Below, one piece after another: positions 6,329-12,570 of a DNA stretch of 41,199 bases. The position numbers were made by a program, and so were the translations under genes. The notes beneath the pieces were generated by a model. It did not search any database, was not told the origin of the DNA, and saw only the letters and a list, made by a program, of their open reading frames with translations. Source of the stretch: a virus; the IMG/VR virus record IMGVR_UViG_3300036980_000356, positions 1 through 41,199 of that record. The stretch is one strand, 5' to 3'. Positions within the stretch are counted from its first letter, which is position 1. The number at the start of each line of letters is the position of its first letter.

Positions 6329-6604
6329 TTAAACCGGAAATGGATAGGGATAACACCAGTCAATTATTGGTGTCCCCTTGTCTGGCCAAAGACCAGGACT
6401 ATATACGCAAGTCGTATCTTCTGAGACTTGGCAGGTTAGTACCTGATCTGTTTCAATCAGATCAACCATAAAGCGTTGACCGTACAGAGGCTTGAATACG
6501 AAAGGTGGGATGAACTTGAAACGAAGCCAAGGGCAAATATCACGGTGATCATTAACGAGACAGTCGATGCGACCCTCGCACCACTCACAAAGGTGTTTAC
6601 GCAT
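6329..6604 (-). CDS. Protein with N-terminal CxxCxxRIDCL motif, paralogue of 4865-5194
   Basis: A 91-residue protein that opens MRKHLCEWCEGRIDCL (motif 6-16), with ICPW (23-26) giving a fourth Cys eight residues on. It then has PPFVF, C58, C66, GLWPDKGT and YPFPV. The shared order with 4,865-5,194 shows a duplicated gene. GGAGG lies 4-5 nt before the ATG, after the hairpin at 6,617-6,636. It is the first gene downstream of the AAA+ ATPase and is probably co-transcribed with it. Function unknown. Confidence 0.75.
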   Translation of the reverse strand: MRKHLCEWCEGRIDCLVNDHRDICPWLRFKFIPPFVFKPLYGQRFMVDLIETDQVLTCQVSEDTTCVYSPGLWPDKGTPIIDWCYPYPFPV

Positions 6605-6616
6605 AGTACCTCCATG

Positions 6617-6636
6617 GGGGGAGCCGAAGCTCCCCC
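6617..6636 (-). other. UUCG-capped intergenic hairpin
   Basis: On the minus strand GGGGGAGC, TTCG, GCTCCCCC gives an 8-bp stem with the extra-stable UUCG tetraloop. It sits between the ATPase stop and the next ribosome binding site. No T tract follows, so RNA stabilisation or processing is more likely than termination. Confidence 0.6.
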
Positions 6637-6648
6637 TTGAGGGTTAAC

Positions 6649-7734
6649 TTAATTATCGTAGACGCGCTTACGAATCTCGATCATAGTCGGCCCATCGCAG
6701 ATGTTCAGGGCGACTTCCTTGGGGAGGGTCTTGAAGAAGACATAAGTCAGTTCGTCATTCGGATGTGCCAGGACGAACTTCCGAACGTGGACGGCTTGAT
6801 CCTTCTTAATGGTACCTCCAAGTTCATGGAGGCGGGAAGCCAAGCGGCTGTAGGTGAGGTTCATCAAGTCCGGAGCTTTAGCCACCTTCAAGAACTTCTC
6901 CTGGCTGACTTTCCCATTGAGGATGTCATCCGGGAGGATGATGTTCTGTTGGGTCTTCAGACAGGTGATGAAGGAACTCCGCATGGAAGGTCCGATCACC
7001 GCATCGAGGCGGAGCATCGCATCTTCCTCGAAGAAGGGAATGTGCTCCCGTACCAGACTCTGTAAAGCCTGGTTGGCAAAGTCTGCCGTACGGGGACTGA
7101 TACCTTCTCCATCGGTACCAATGCTCTCCGGGTATAGCTTCAGGAAAGCAACCCACTCAGCATTCCATTGACGAGTGAGTATGAAGTTGGTAAAGACTTT
7201 GAAGTCCAAGCGGACATACAAAGTTTGGATCCTTTCCATCTGGGCATAGTCCAGCCCACGCGTTGCGTACTTCTCAGACTTGGCCGGGTTGGAAGTGAGG
7301 ATGACCCGAACCTTCGGATGGAGATCTAAAGCGCCGACTTTGTAGTCCAGGAAGACGGGCATAAGGCTTTGGAGGATCTGAGCCGGAAGTCTGTTATAGT
7401 CATCCAGCAACAGTATGACTTGTTCATACTGTCCAGACTCCGCAGCCTCATTGGACTCCACAGCCCAGTAAGGAGCCATGTAGACAGTACGCCCATCGAA
7501 GATCTTAGGCATACCTGCCAAGTCACCGGGCTCAGTGATAACGGCTGCCGTGGGAACGAAGATGACCTTAATCTTCGGGTCTTCGGACATGTCGCGGATG
7601 ATGGTGGTCTTTCCAATCCCAGCACCACCCTGAAGGTCTGCAGTTACCCGACGGGGGCCTTCTTTCAACATAAGGTGAATCAGTCGACGGGCCTGCTCCA
7701 GGTTAACTTCTACACGACGTTCTTCTACGGCCAT
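6649..7734 (-). CDS. MoxR-type AAA+ ATPase
   Basis: A 361-residue ATPase. The Walker A motif is GGAGIGKT (36-43), Walker B is VILLLDD (106-112) and the sensor 1 segment is LTSNP (146-150). A DLAGMPK segment lies between the Walker motifs, as in MoxR/CobS-like enzymes. These ATPases act on a partner with a VWA domain, and the gene just upstream (7,748-9,043) is exactly such a partner, 13 bp away. GGAGGT precedes the ATG. The target of the pair is not visible in the sequence; remodelling or activation of a host or phage complex is inferred from the family. Confidence 0.9.
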   Translation of the reverse strand: MAVEERRVEVNLEQARRLIHLMLKEGPRRVTADLQGGAGIGKTTIIRDMSEDPKIKVIFVPTAAVITEPGDLAGMPKIFDGRTVYMAPYWAVESNEAAESGQYEQVILLLDDYNRLPAQILQSLMPVFLDYKVGALDLHPKVRVILTSNPAKSEKYATRGLDYAQMERIQTLYVRLDFKVFTNFILTRQWNAEWVAFLKLYPESIGTDGEGISPRTADFANQALQSLVREHIPFFEEDAMLRLDAVIGPSMRSSFITCLKTQQNIILPDDILNGKVSQEKFLKVAKAPDLMNLTYSRLASRLHELGGTIKKDQAVHVRKFVLAHPNDELTYVFFKTLPKEVALNICDGPTMIEIRKRVYDN

Positions 7735-7747
7735 GTGGTACCTCCTC

Positions 7748-9043
7748 TTAGTTAGTCACGCGCATGCGTAACATTGTAACCCAATCGGGCATGGTTGCAT
7801 TGGAGTCTTCCGTGAGTACCAGAAGCGTGGACGTAAACCCTTCAGGCATTGCACCGGACAGATCGAAGATGTAACCGTCCGATAAGATGATGGCCTGAGT
7901 CACTTCAGGGAATTCTTCCTTGCAATCCAGTAGCGCTTGCCGGATCATCGTACCTCCACCGCCATGCGCCTTAGGGGGAATGTTTTGATACACATAGGGC
8001 TTAGCTGCAGGTCCTGCATCGAACTCGTGGACCCAAATCATATACCCCATGAGCTTCAACTTGTCAATGATCGAGAAGCAAGCCCCGATCTCCTTAGCAG
8101 ACATCGAACCGGATGTATCGACGAAGACGTGGATCTCACCCATGTATTCGTGCTTAGCCCCAGGAGGAGCACCGTAGCGTCTTGAAGAGTGACGTTTACA
8201 AAACCGCCAGTCCTCATTCTGTTCCGTTGCTTGGGCATAGTTGATAAACTGATCGCGCCAATCAACTTCAGCTCCGACCTTGTAGAGATCTCGTAAGGCA
8301 CCATGCGGAGCAGTACCGGCCATCTTGGATGCACCTTCGAAGAGCCGGCGAGAAAGCCCATCCGCTTCTGCCTCAGAGACTTCTAACTCCCAGTAGTGAC
8401 CGGGTGCTCCTCTTACTCCAGTGCCTCCGCAATGGGGACAACGGCCAACACCTTGACCTTGATCATCCCCTTCTTGCCCTTCTTGATCTCCTTGGCCACC
8501 TCCCGCACCCTTATCTCCCCCAGACCCTGAACCTTGTCCACTACCCTTTGCGTGGCCTGAACCAGAGCCGTTACAGTAGGGACATTGAAAGGCCTCTTTA
8601 GGGATATGCCGGAGATACCACTCGAAGGTTTTATTCTTCTCGAGTTTGTATTTTTCCGGGAGGAGTAAATTTTCGGGGGGCTTAAGGTGACAGGTATCAC
8701 TCAGGAAGGAATTGGTTGCAAAGTCCATGCCGATGTTTTCATACTCATGGCCTTGCCCGGACTTACCTGCTCTCCAAGGATGCTTGAACAGGAAGTGTAT
8801 AATCTCATGGAGCAGGATGTACTTCTGGTCATACTCCGACTCCGTGAAGAACCTCTCGGGGTTGAGGATGATCGTTAACGACTCCCGGATAATCATCCCC
8901 GCCAATGGAAGCGGTCTGCCATCTGAGGTCTTGGATTCGTAAGACCACTTACAGCAAGCTAGGACGTGACCGAAGAAAGGTTGTTGTCCTAACAAACCCA
9001 TGACCAACTTCCGACGCTTCTTCTCTAAGGCGTCTCGATGCAT
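7748..9043 (-). CDS. Metallopeptidase-like/VWA protein (DUF2201 type), MoxR partner
   Basis: A 431-residue protein. The N-terminal part has HEIIH (79-83) and a following GMDFATN segment, as in the putative metallopeptidase domain PF13203. The C-terminal part is a VWA-like domain (PF09967) with the metal-site residues DTSGS (309-313), GGGGT (361-365) and SDG (388-390). Between them lies a DnaJ-like cysteine pair arrangement, CPYCNGSGSG (154-163) and CPHCGGTG (202-209), split by about 40 residues of Gly/Gln/Asp-rich linker. AGGAGGT precedes the ATG and the 9,077-9,108 promoter lies directly upstream. It is expected to work with the adjacent ATPase. Confidence 0.9.
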   Translation of the reverse strand: MHRDALEKKRRKLVMGLLGQQPFFGHVLACCKWSYESKTSDGRPLPLAGMIIRESLTIILNPERFFTESEYDQKYILLHEIIHFLFKHPWRAGKSGQGHEYENIGMDFATNSFLSDTCHLKPPENLLLPEKYKLEKNKTFEWYLRHIPKEAFQCPYCNGSGSGHAKGSGQGSGSGGDKGAGGGQGDQEGQEGDDQGQGVGRCPHCGGTGVRGAPGHYWELEVSEAEADGLSRRLFEGASKMAGTAPHGALRDLYKVGAEVDWRDQFINYAQATEQNEDWRFCKRHSSRRYGAPPGAKHEYMGEIHVFVDTSGSMSAKEIGACFSIIDKLKLMGYMIWVHEFDAGPAAKPYVYQNIPPKAHGGGGTMIRQALLDCKEEFPEVTQAIILSDGYIFDLSGAMPEGFTSTLLVLTEDSNATMPDWVTMLRMRVTN

Positions 9044-9076
9044 CGTACCTCCTTTTATGATTAATTTCTTATTATT

Positions 9077-9108
9077 ATTATAATGGATTAATTGGGGACA
9101 ATAAAAGG
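9077..9108 (-). promoter_or_regulatory. Promoter of the VWA-MoxR operon
   Basis: The minus strand begins CCTTTTATTGT, contains CCAATTAATCC and ends in TATAAT (9082-9077), 33 nt before the ATG at 9043. Length and elements match 1,663-1,694 exactly. It would start the operon of the VWA protein, the ATPase and most Cys-motif genes. Confidence 0.65.
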
Positions 9109-9133
9109 TAGAATTTTATTGCCCCCAAAAAAT

Positions 9134-9697
9134 TTAGTTGGAATCCTTCTGCAGAACCACTTCGGCTTCTCCTACCAGATCTGCAAAGGACTTATCCACC
9201 TTAGTCGCGTACTTCGCCACCCCAGGGTGTGAAGACTTTAAGAGCCTGAAGGGGTTGTGGAAGGAGGTGAAGTGGTGGTAAGCGACACACCGCTCATCCA
9301 CCAGCATCTCCTTTACTTCGCACATCTTGGGATCCCGGTTGTACAAAAACGTTACAATCAGGATCGCGTGCCACGGGTGTATTCTATTACGCTTCCAACC
9401 CATGGCGGTAATTAGTAATGTAAAGTCCCGAAGGTTGGTAACGTCCTTGAGGTTTAAGACATTGAGGAGTTCCTCATAGTCATCACGCCAAGTGCTGGTA
9501 GCTTTTAATCCAGCCTCTTCGGGAGTAAGATGTATAACTGGATGTGCCCAAGTAACAGGAGCGCACGACACTTCTGTCGCTACATCGTTCAGTATGTCAT
9601 CGAACAATGAGCTATGGAGCACACACTCCGGACACTTGTCAATCTTGTCCGGTGTCTCAAATACGTCCCCACAATTAACACAGGTGAGGAATGGCAT
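9134..9697 (-). CDS. Protein with N-terminal zinc ribbon, unknown
   Basis: A 187-residue protein. CVNC (6-9) and CPEC (22-25) form a short N-terminal zinc ribbon. The remainder looks mainly helical, with MGWKRNRIHPWHAILIVTF near the middle and a KSFADLVGEAEVVL tail. GGAGG lies 8 nt before the ATG. It precedes the 9,077 promoter, so it probably ends the upstream transcription unit. No known family was recognised. The 94 bp before it (9,698-9,791) hold no supported gene. Confidence 0.75.
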   Translation of the reverse strand: MPFLTCVNCGDVFETPDKIDKCPECVLHSSLFDDILNDVATEVSCAPVTWAHPVIHLTPEEAGLKATSTWRDDYEELLNVLNLKDVTNLRDFTLLITAMGWKRNRIHPWHAILIVTFLYNRDPKMCEVKEMLVDERCVAYHHFTSFHNPFRLLKSSHPGVAKYATKVDKSFADLVGEAEVVLQKDSN

Positions 9698-9791
9698 TGT
9701 ACTTCCCTCCTTGAAAAGGTAGTGTAACTTCTAGCTATGGCAAAAGGTTTCAACCATGATTTGCTGTTCCTCGATTCCCAAAAGACTAGGG

Positions 9792-9977
9792 TTAAAGTTT
9801 GACCTTACTTTGATCGGTCCAATTACCAAGCCGCATACACTCACCGCACACCTCAATTGCGAATGATAGGGAGACCCGGTAAGGACAAATGGCTTCGGAA
9901 AATCCTAGGGCGAGGCAGTCTATTCTTTCAGGACAGCACTCGCACCTAGGAGTATCGGCCGTACAGATCTTGGCCAA
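9792..9977 (-). CDS. Small Cys-rich protein with CxxCxxRIDCL motif, TTG start
   Basis: A 61-residue protein. The motif CECCPERIDCL (12-22) is followed by ICPY (30-33), giving CX2CX5CX9C, and then by CGEC (43-46). The spacing matches 6,329-6,604. An in-frame TAG lies one codon before the TTG at 9977, so the start must be there or later; the TTG follows the previous stop by 8 nt, and a weak TAGG sequence is the only ribosome site. Function unknown; metal or Fe-S binding is likely. Confidence 0.6.
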   Translation of the reverse strand: MAKICTADTPRCECCPERIDCLALGFSEAICPYRVSLSFAIEVCGECMRLGNWTDQSKVKL

Positions 9978-9985
9978 GGCCTAGC

Positions 9986-10393
9986 CTACTCAGCCGGCGG
10001 GGTGAACTTCAGGCTGTTGTTACGCCCAGGGCCTTTCTTGATCAACTCCCAACCGGCTGGAAGGGTTAAGCCCCCTTTCTTGATGCCGTCGGAGAAGCAA
10101 GCATTGGCCTGATGCCGGCGAGAGGAGATCCAGTTGTCGATCACCTCTTCGGATCCCTCAGTGGGGATGGGTCCGAAGACCGTTCCGACTTTGATGGAGG
10201 CGGAGATGATCTGGGCAACGTTGATGGTGAAGGTTTGCTTGTGGGCCAGAACACCCAAGGCCCGGATAACAAACGCGTAAAACTTCTGACGAGCGGACTC
10301 AGGATCTACTCCGCGAGTCCTGGACGAACCCTCCATGAGGTGTTCGTAAATCTCCTCGTCTGCCTTTGCCAACTGTCCAGCGGTTTTAGTCAT
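9986..10393 (-). CDS. Distant RGYNY-family member
   Basis: A 135-residue protein. ADEEIYEHLMEGS, LRxx-type helices, AQIISASI and LPAGWELIKKGPGRN follow the same order as in the paralogues at 2,022 and 3,770, but the YRRGYNY segment is replaced by SSRRHQANACF and is longer. I place the start at 10393, where AGGAGGAAGGTAGC precedes the ATG; the open frame extends to 10468 inside the neighbour. The relation is weaker than for the other members. Function unknown. Confidence 0.65.
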   Translation of the reverse strand: MTKTAGQLAKADEEIYEHLMEGSSRTRGVDPESARQKFYAFVIRALGVLAHKQTFTINVAQIISASIKVGTVFGPIPTEGSEEVIDNWISSRRHQANACFSDGIKKGGLTLPAGWELIKKGPGRNNSLKFTPPAE

Positions 10394-10394
10394 G

Positions 10395-11138
10395 CTACCT
10401 TCCTCCTTGTTTGTTGTAGTTGAGCCATTGAAAGTTAACTCCCCTGTCTTGTCGGTAGCCGCGCTCACTCCAATTGATTGTGTCGCGCATCTGTTCTAAG
10501 ATACGGGGGTTAGTTGTAAACCAGACATCGGGCTTTATGGATCTGTAGTAACGAGAAGCTTCGTGCCACTTACCACCTCGAGAGTATACTTCAATAACGG
10601 TTTGTCCTTTATGATCGAAGTGGTTAATCCGGGCCTCGAAGACACAGTGAAGGTCCCGAGCGTAATGATACTTCTCTTCTCGGAACAACTTCTTGATATC
10701 CAATGGAAGGCAATCAATCCGGTGTATGCAAACGACGCACTGCTTGGGATCGAAGCTCGCCTTCCAAAGGTCTTTGTACTCTTTGTTCTGGCGGACGAGG
10801 ACAGCTCTCACTTCTTGGGCATCGATCACAGCATTCCATTCATTCATGCAAGCTCTCCAACCCGCCATGAAGTCGCTGATGCAGTTACTGATTGACTCAC
10901 GCGACCGTTGATCGAGCTCGTAGGGAAGGCAGAGCTGAATGGCCCAGTCTCCGACACTATCCCAAGAACACCTACCAGGATCCTTGCTGCGCCACTTCTC
11001 GGGATTCATAATGGAGGGACTCTCAATAACCTTCACGCGGTTCCGACATACTGGAAGCTCGCGGGACAAACGCTCGGCTACTCGTTCGAGGAGCTCTTTG
11101 TTTTCGGACTGCATGATAGAAAAGTGATACGCAAACAC
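10395..11138 (-). CDS. 247-residue protein with central CxxCxxRIDCL motif
   Basis: The largest carrier of the arm-wide motif. A helical N-terminal half (ENKELLERVAERLSREL, SCxSDFMAGWRACMNEWNAV-like) leads to CVVCIHRIDCL at 134-144. A basic/aromatic C-terminal half follows (HYARDLHCVFEAR, SRYYRSIKPDVWF). The start is GTG at 11138 with AAAGGAGG 5 nt upstream. A four-run G-quadruplex sequence and a hairpin lie just before that ribosome site. It may represent two domains joined by the motif. Function unknown. Confidence 0.75.
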   Translation of the reverse strand: MFAYHFSIMQSENKELLERVAERLSRELPVCRNRVKVIESPSIMNPEKWRSKDPGRCSWDSVGDWAIQLCLPYELDQRSRESISNCISDFMAGWRACMNEWNAVIDAQEVRAVLVRQNKEYKDLWKASFDPKQCVVCIHRIDCLPLDIKKLFREEKYHYARDLHCVFEARINHFDHKGQTVIEVYSRGGKWHEASRYYRSIKPDVWFTTNPRILEQMRDTINWSERGYRQDRGVNFQWLNYNKQGGR

Positions 11139-11153
11139 TTATGCCTCCTTTAA

Positions 11154-11188
11154 CCCACCCACCCACCCAGTCCCCTATGTCAGGGACT
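11154..11188 (-). promoter_or_regulatory. Hairpin plus G-quadruplex motif before a ribosome binding site
   Basis: On the minus strand AGTCCC...GGGACT (11,188-11,169) is followed at once by GGGTGGGTGGGTGGG (11,168-11,154), then TTAA and AGGAGG. The quadruplex sequence has four G3 runs with 1-nt loops, a very stable class. In the mRNA it would sit 4 nt before the Shine-Dalgarno of the 247-residue gene and could regulate its translation. Confidence 0.65.
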
Positions 11189-11375
11189 ACTCTTCGGTTT
11201 CAACGTAGTACCGACACTTGATGGAAGTCACTCCATCAGGCACCGAACCCTGGGGCAGATAATGCTTCTCCTGAAACGACGTTGGAGCATCTCCACCCGT
11301 GGCGATTGCCTTGTCAAAGCTTTTGGTGGACCCTTGGAACTCTAGGGTCTTCTCAGCCAGGACTTTGATTGCCAA
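11187..11375 (-). CDS. Small protein, TTG start
   Basis: A 62-residue protein with mixed composition (KVLAEKTLEFQGSTKSF at the start, IKCRYYVETEE at the end), probably a small beta-containing fold. The TTG at 11375 has AAGGAGGTGATG nine nt upstream; the ATG inside that sequence opens a frame of only 9 codons. It overlaps the end of the upstream gene by 34 nt. No family recognised. Confidence 0.6.
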   Translation of the reverse strand: MAIKVLAEKTLEFQGSTKSFDKAIATGGDAPTSFQEKHYLPQGSVPDGVTSIKCRYYVETEE

Positions 11376-11548
11376 TCCTCATCACCTCCTTCCTGTACAT
11401 AGTTCTTCTTGAAGCTGTCTTCCAGTTGCTGGTCATCAGCTTCGGTGAATTGAATGAAGGGCCACACTCCAACCTTTACCTGACGTGGATCACAAGAAGG
11501 TATTGGGTTGGCTACAAACACAAACGGATCTTCTTTCTTAGTCGGCAT
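11342..11548 (-). CDS. Small acidic protein, unknown
   Basis: A 68-residue protein, PFVFVANPIP at the start and an acidic QFTEADDQQLEDSFKKNY helix in the middle. GGAGG lies 8 nt before the ATG, and it ends inside the next gene. No Cys motif and no recognised family. The overlap and ribosome site support it as a real gene. Confidence 0.65.
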   Translation of the reverse strand: MPTKKEDPFVFVANPIPSCDPRQVKVGVWPFIQFTEADDQQLEDSFKKNYVQEGGDEDWQSKSWLRRP

Positions 11549-11550
11549 TA

Positions 11551-11787
11551 CTACACCCTCCGCAGCAACTCCTTTGCGGCCTTCATCAGACCCTGTACCT
11601 CATTCAAGGTCTGGAGTCGGTCAGTGGTTAACAAGTAGTCCCGCATATGCATTCCGGAGTTAGCCAAGATGTGCTGTTGCTCCTTGACTTCATCCACGCA
11701 GGAGATGATATTGCCAACGGCTTTGTCTAGGACCGATACAACTTGATCGACGGTCAAGCCAGCTACCTCTAACAGGGTGAACGCCAT
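11551..11787 (-). CDS. Small helical protein, unknown
   Basis: A 78-residue protein that is probably all helical, with LTVDQVVSVLDKAVGNIIS and DRLQTLNEVQGLMKAAKELL as two amphipathic stretches suggesting a helical hairpin or coiled-coil dimer. GGAGG lies 6 nt before the ATG, which shares one base with the preceding stop. No family recognised. Confidence 0.7.
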   Translation of the reverse strand: MAFTLLEVAGLTVDQVVSVLDKAVGNIISCVDEVKEQQHILANSGMHMRDYLLTTDRLQTLNEVQGLMKAAKELLRRV

Positions 11788-12032
11788 TACTCGCCTCCTC
11801 CTTTCTTGAAGGGTTGATTAAATTGAACAACGTTATCTTTCACAGTGGGGAGTCCGAGAACGGAGTTCATGGGGAGGTCAGTAGCAACGAGGTTATCCCA
11901 CACTGGCTTCAGATATACTTCGAGATGGATTAACTCGTGGCGTATAATAGTGTGCACACTTGAATGTGATTGATGTACCTCGATGTTGTCCGCGCACTGC
12001 CTTAAGATTCGAATTACCAGACTCGGTTCCAT
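11787..12032 (-). CDS. Small protein with HELIH motif
   Basis: An 81-residue protein containing TIIRHELIHLEVYL at about 28-41. HELIH matches the HExxH zinc-protease signature, but the protein is far shorter than any peptidase I know and shows no third ligand motif. It could equally be a plain amphipathic helix. AGGAGGAG precedes the ATG. The C-terminus is FNQPFKKGGGE. Function unknown. Confidence 0.65.
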   Translation of the reverse strand: MEPSLVIRILRQCADNIEVHQSHSSVHTIIRHELIHLEVYLKPVWDNLVATDLPMNSVLGLPTVKDNVVQFNQPFKKGGGE

Positions 12033-12038
12033 TACGTA

Positions 12039-12176
12039 TCACTCCTCCTTCGGCAATTGCCATATGCCATCAATCTCTACCAACTCGATAGCATTTAAGG
12101 GTTCTGGGTTTTCAGGATTGACTCCTATCATCCTGAGGTAGTGTTCGATCTGTTTGTCTATCTCTTCATTGCGCAA
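12039..12176 (-). CDS. 45-residue protein, TTG start
   Basis: A short gene supported by GGAGG 7 nt before a TTG (12176) and by its fit between neighbours. The product is RNEEIDKQIEHYLRMIGV in its first part, then a Pro/Asn turn and IELVEIDGIWQLPKEE, so a helix followed by a beta hairpin. The end leads into the next ribosome binding site. No family recognised. Confidence 0.6.
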   Translation of the reverse strand: MRNEEIDKQIEHYLRMIGVNPENPEPLNAIELVEIDGIWQLPKEE

Positions 12177-12200
12177 GGCACCACCTCCCTCTTCTTAAGT

Positions 12201-12223
12201 GGGGGGTTTACCTTCCACCCCCC
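12201..12223 (-). other. GC-rich intergenic hairpin
   Basis: Six G (12,201-12,206) can pair with six C (12,218-12,223) across an 11-nt loop between two small genes. No T tract follows on the minus strand, so it is more likely an RNA-stability element or leaky terminator than a full terminator. Confidence 0.4.
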
Positions 12224-12235
12224 TAGGCCAAGGCA

Positions 12236-12421
12236 TTAATCTTTCCCGGGGCCGTAAGAGGCAAGACACTCTTTGTATTGCCACTCAGTACAGAGACCAC
12301 AAACGTTACCACGGTGTCTGCACTTCTTGATCCGGTAGGCCTTATGAAGCTTAGCCTTGTCGTGACCAGCCAGCTTCAGTAAGCCCTTCTCCAACAACTG
12401 TTCTTTAATCGGCTTGGACAT
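12236..12421 (-). CDS. Basic protein with a relaxed CxxC...ECL motif
   Basis: A 61-residue protein, KPIKEQLLEKGLLKLAGHDK at the start, then CRHRGNVCGLCTEWQYKECL. This has C, CxxC and C, but six rather than five residues before the last Cys and no RI, so it is at best a relative of the arm-wide motif. AAGGGAGG lies close to the ATG at 12421; a GTG at 12436 is the alternative. It overlaps the end of the upstream gene by 17 nt. Confidence 0.6.
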   Translation of the reverse strand: MSKPIKEQLLEKGLLKLAGHDKAKLHKAYRIKKCRHRGNVCGLCTEWQYKECLASYGPGKD

Positions 12422-12560
12422 TAGCCTCCCTTTCACCCCACAGGATGACCTTGCGCTCTTCTTTGTCGGCCTGATTGTTAGCGACCGACTTAAGGATCGA
12501 CTTGGTCCGCTTCATCACCTTGCGGGCCTGCCTATCAACACCCTTCTGATACTTAGCCAC
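12405..12560 (-). CDS. 51-residue basic helical protein, GTG start
   Basis: A short gene with AAGGAGG 5 nt before a GTG at 12560. The product is very basic (KYQKGVDRQARKVMKRTK) and then SILKSVANNQADKEERKV, so likely one long helix with nucleic-acid binding potential. It overlaps the start of the next gene. No family recognised. The strong ribosome site and tight packing support it. Confidence 0.6.
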   Translation of the reverse strand: MAKYQKGVDRQARKVMKRTKSILKSVANNQADKEERKVILWGEREANVQAD

Positions 12561-12570
12561 TGTAGCCTCC

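Noticed and set aside
6637-7065. 142-codon plus-strand frame
   Set aside because: It is antisense to the AAA+ ATPase, has no ribosome site and no sensible protein pattern.
9698-9791. 8-codon frame MVETFCHS
   Set aside because: The ribosome site is weak and distant, and the peptide is too short to support.
12201-12223. Strong intrinsic terminator
   Set aside because: The G6/C6 stem has no T tract on either side that would fit a rho-independent terminator.
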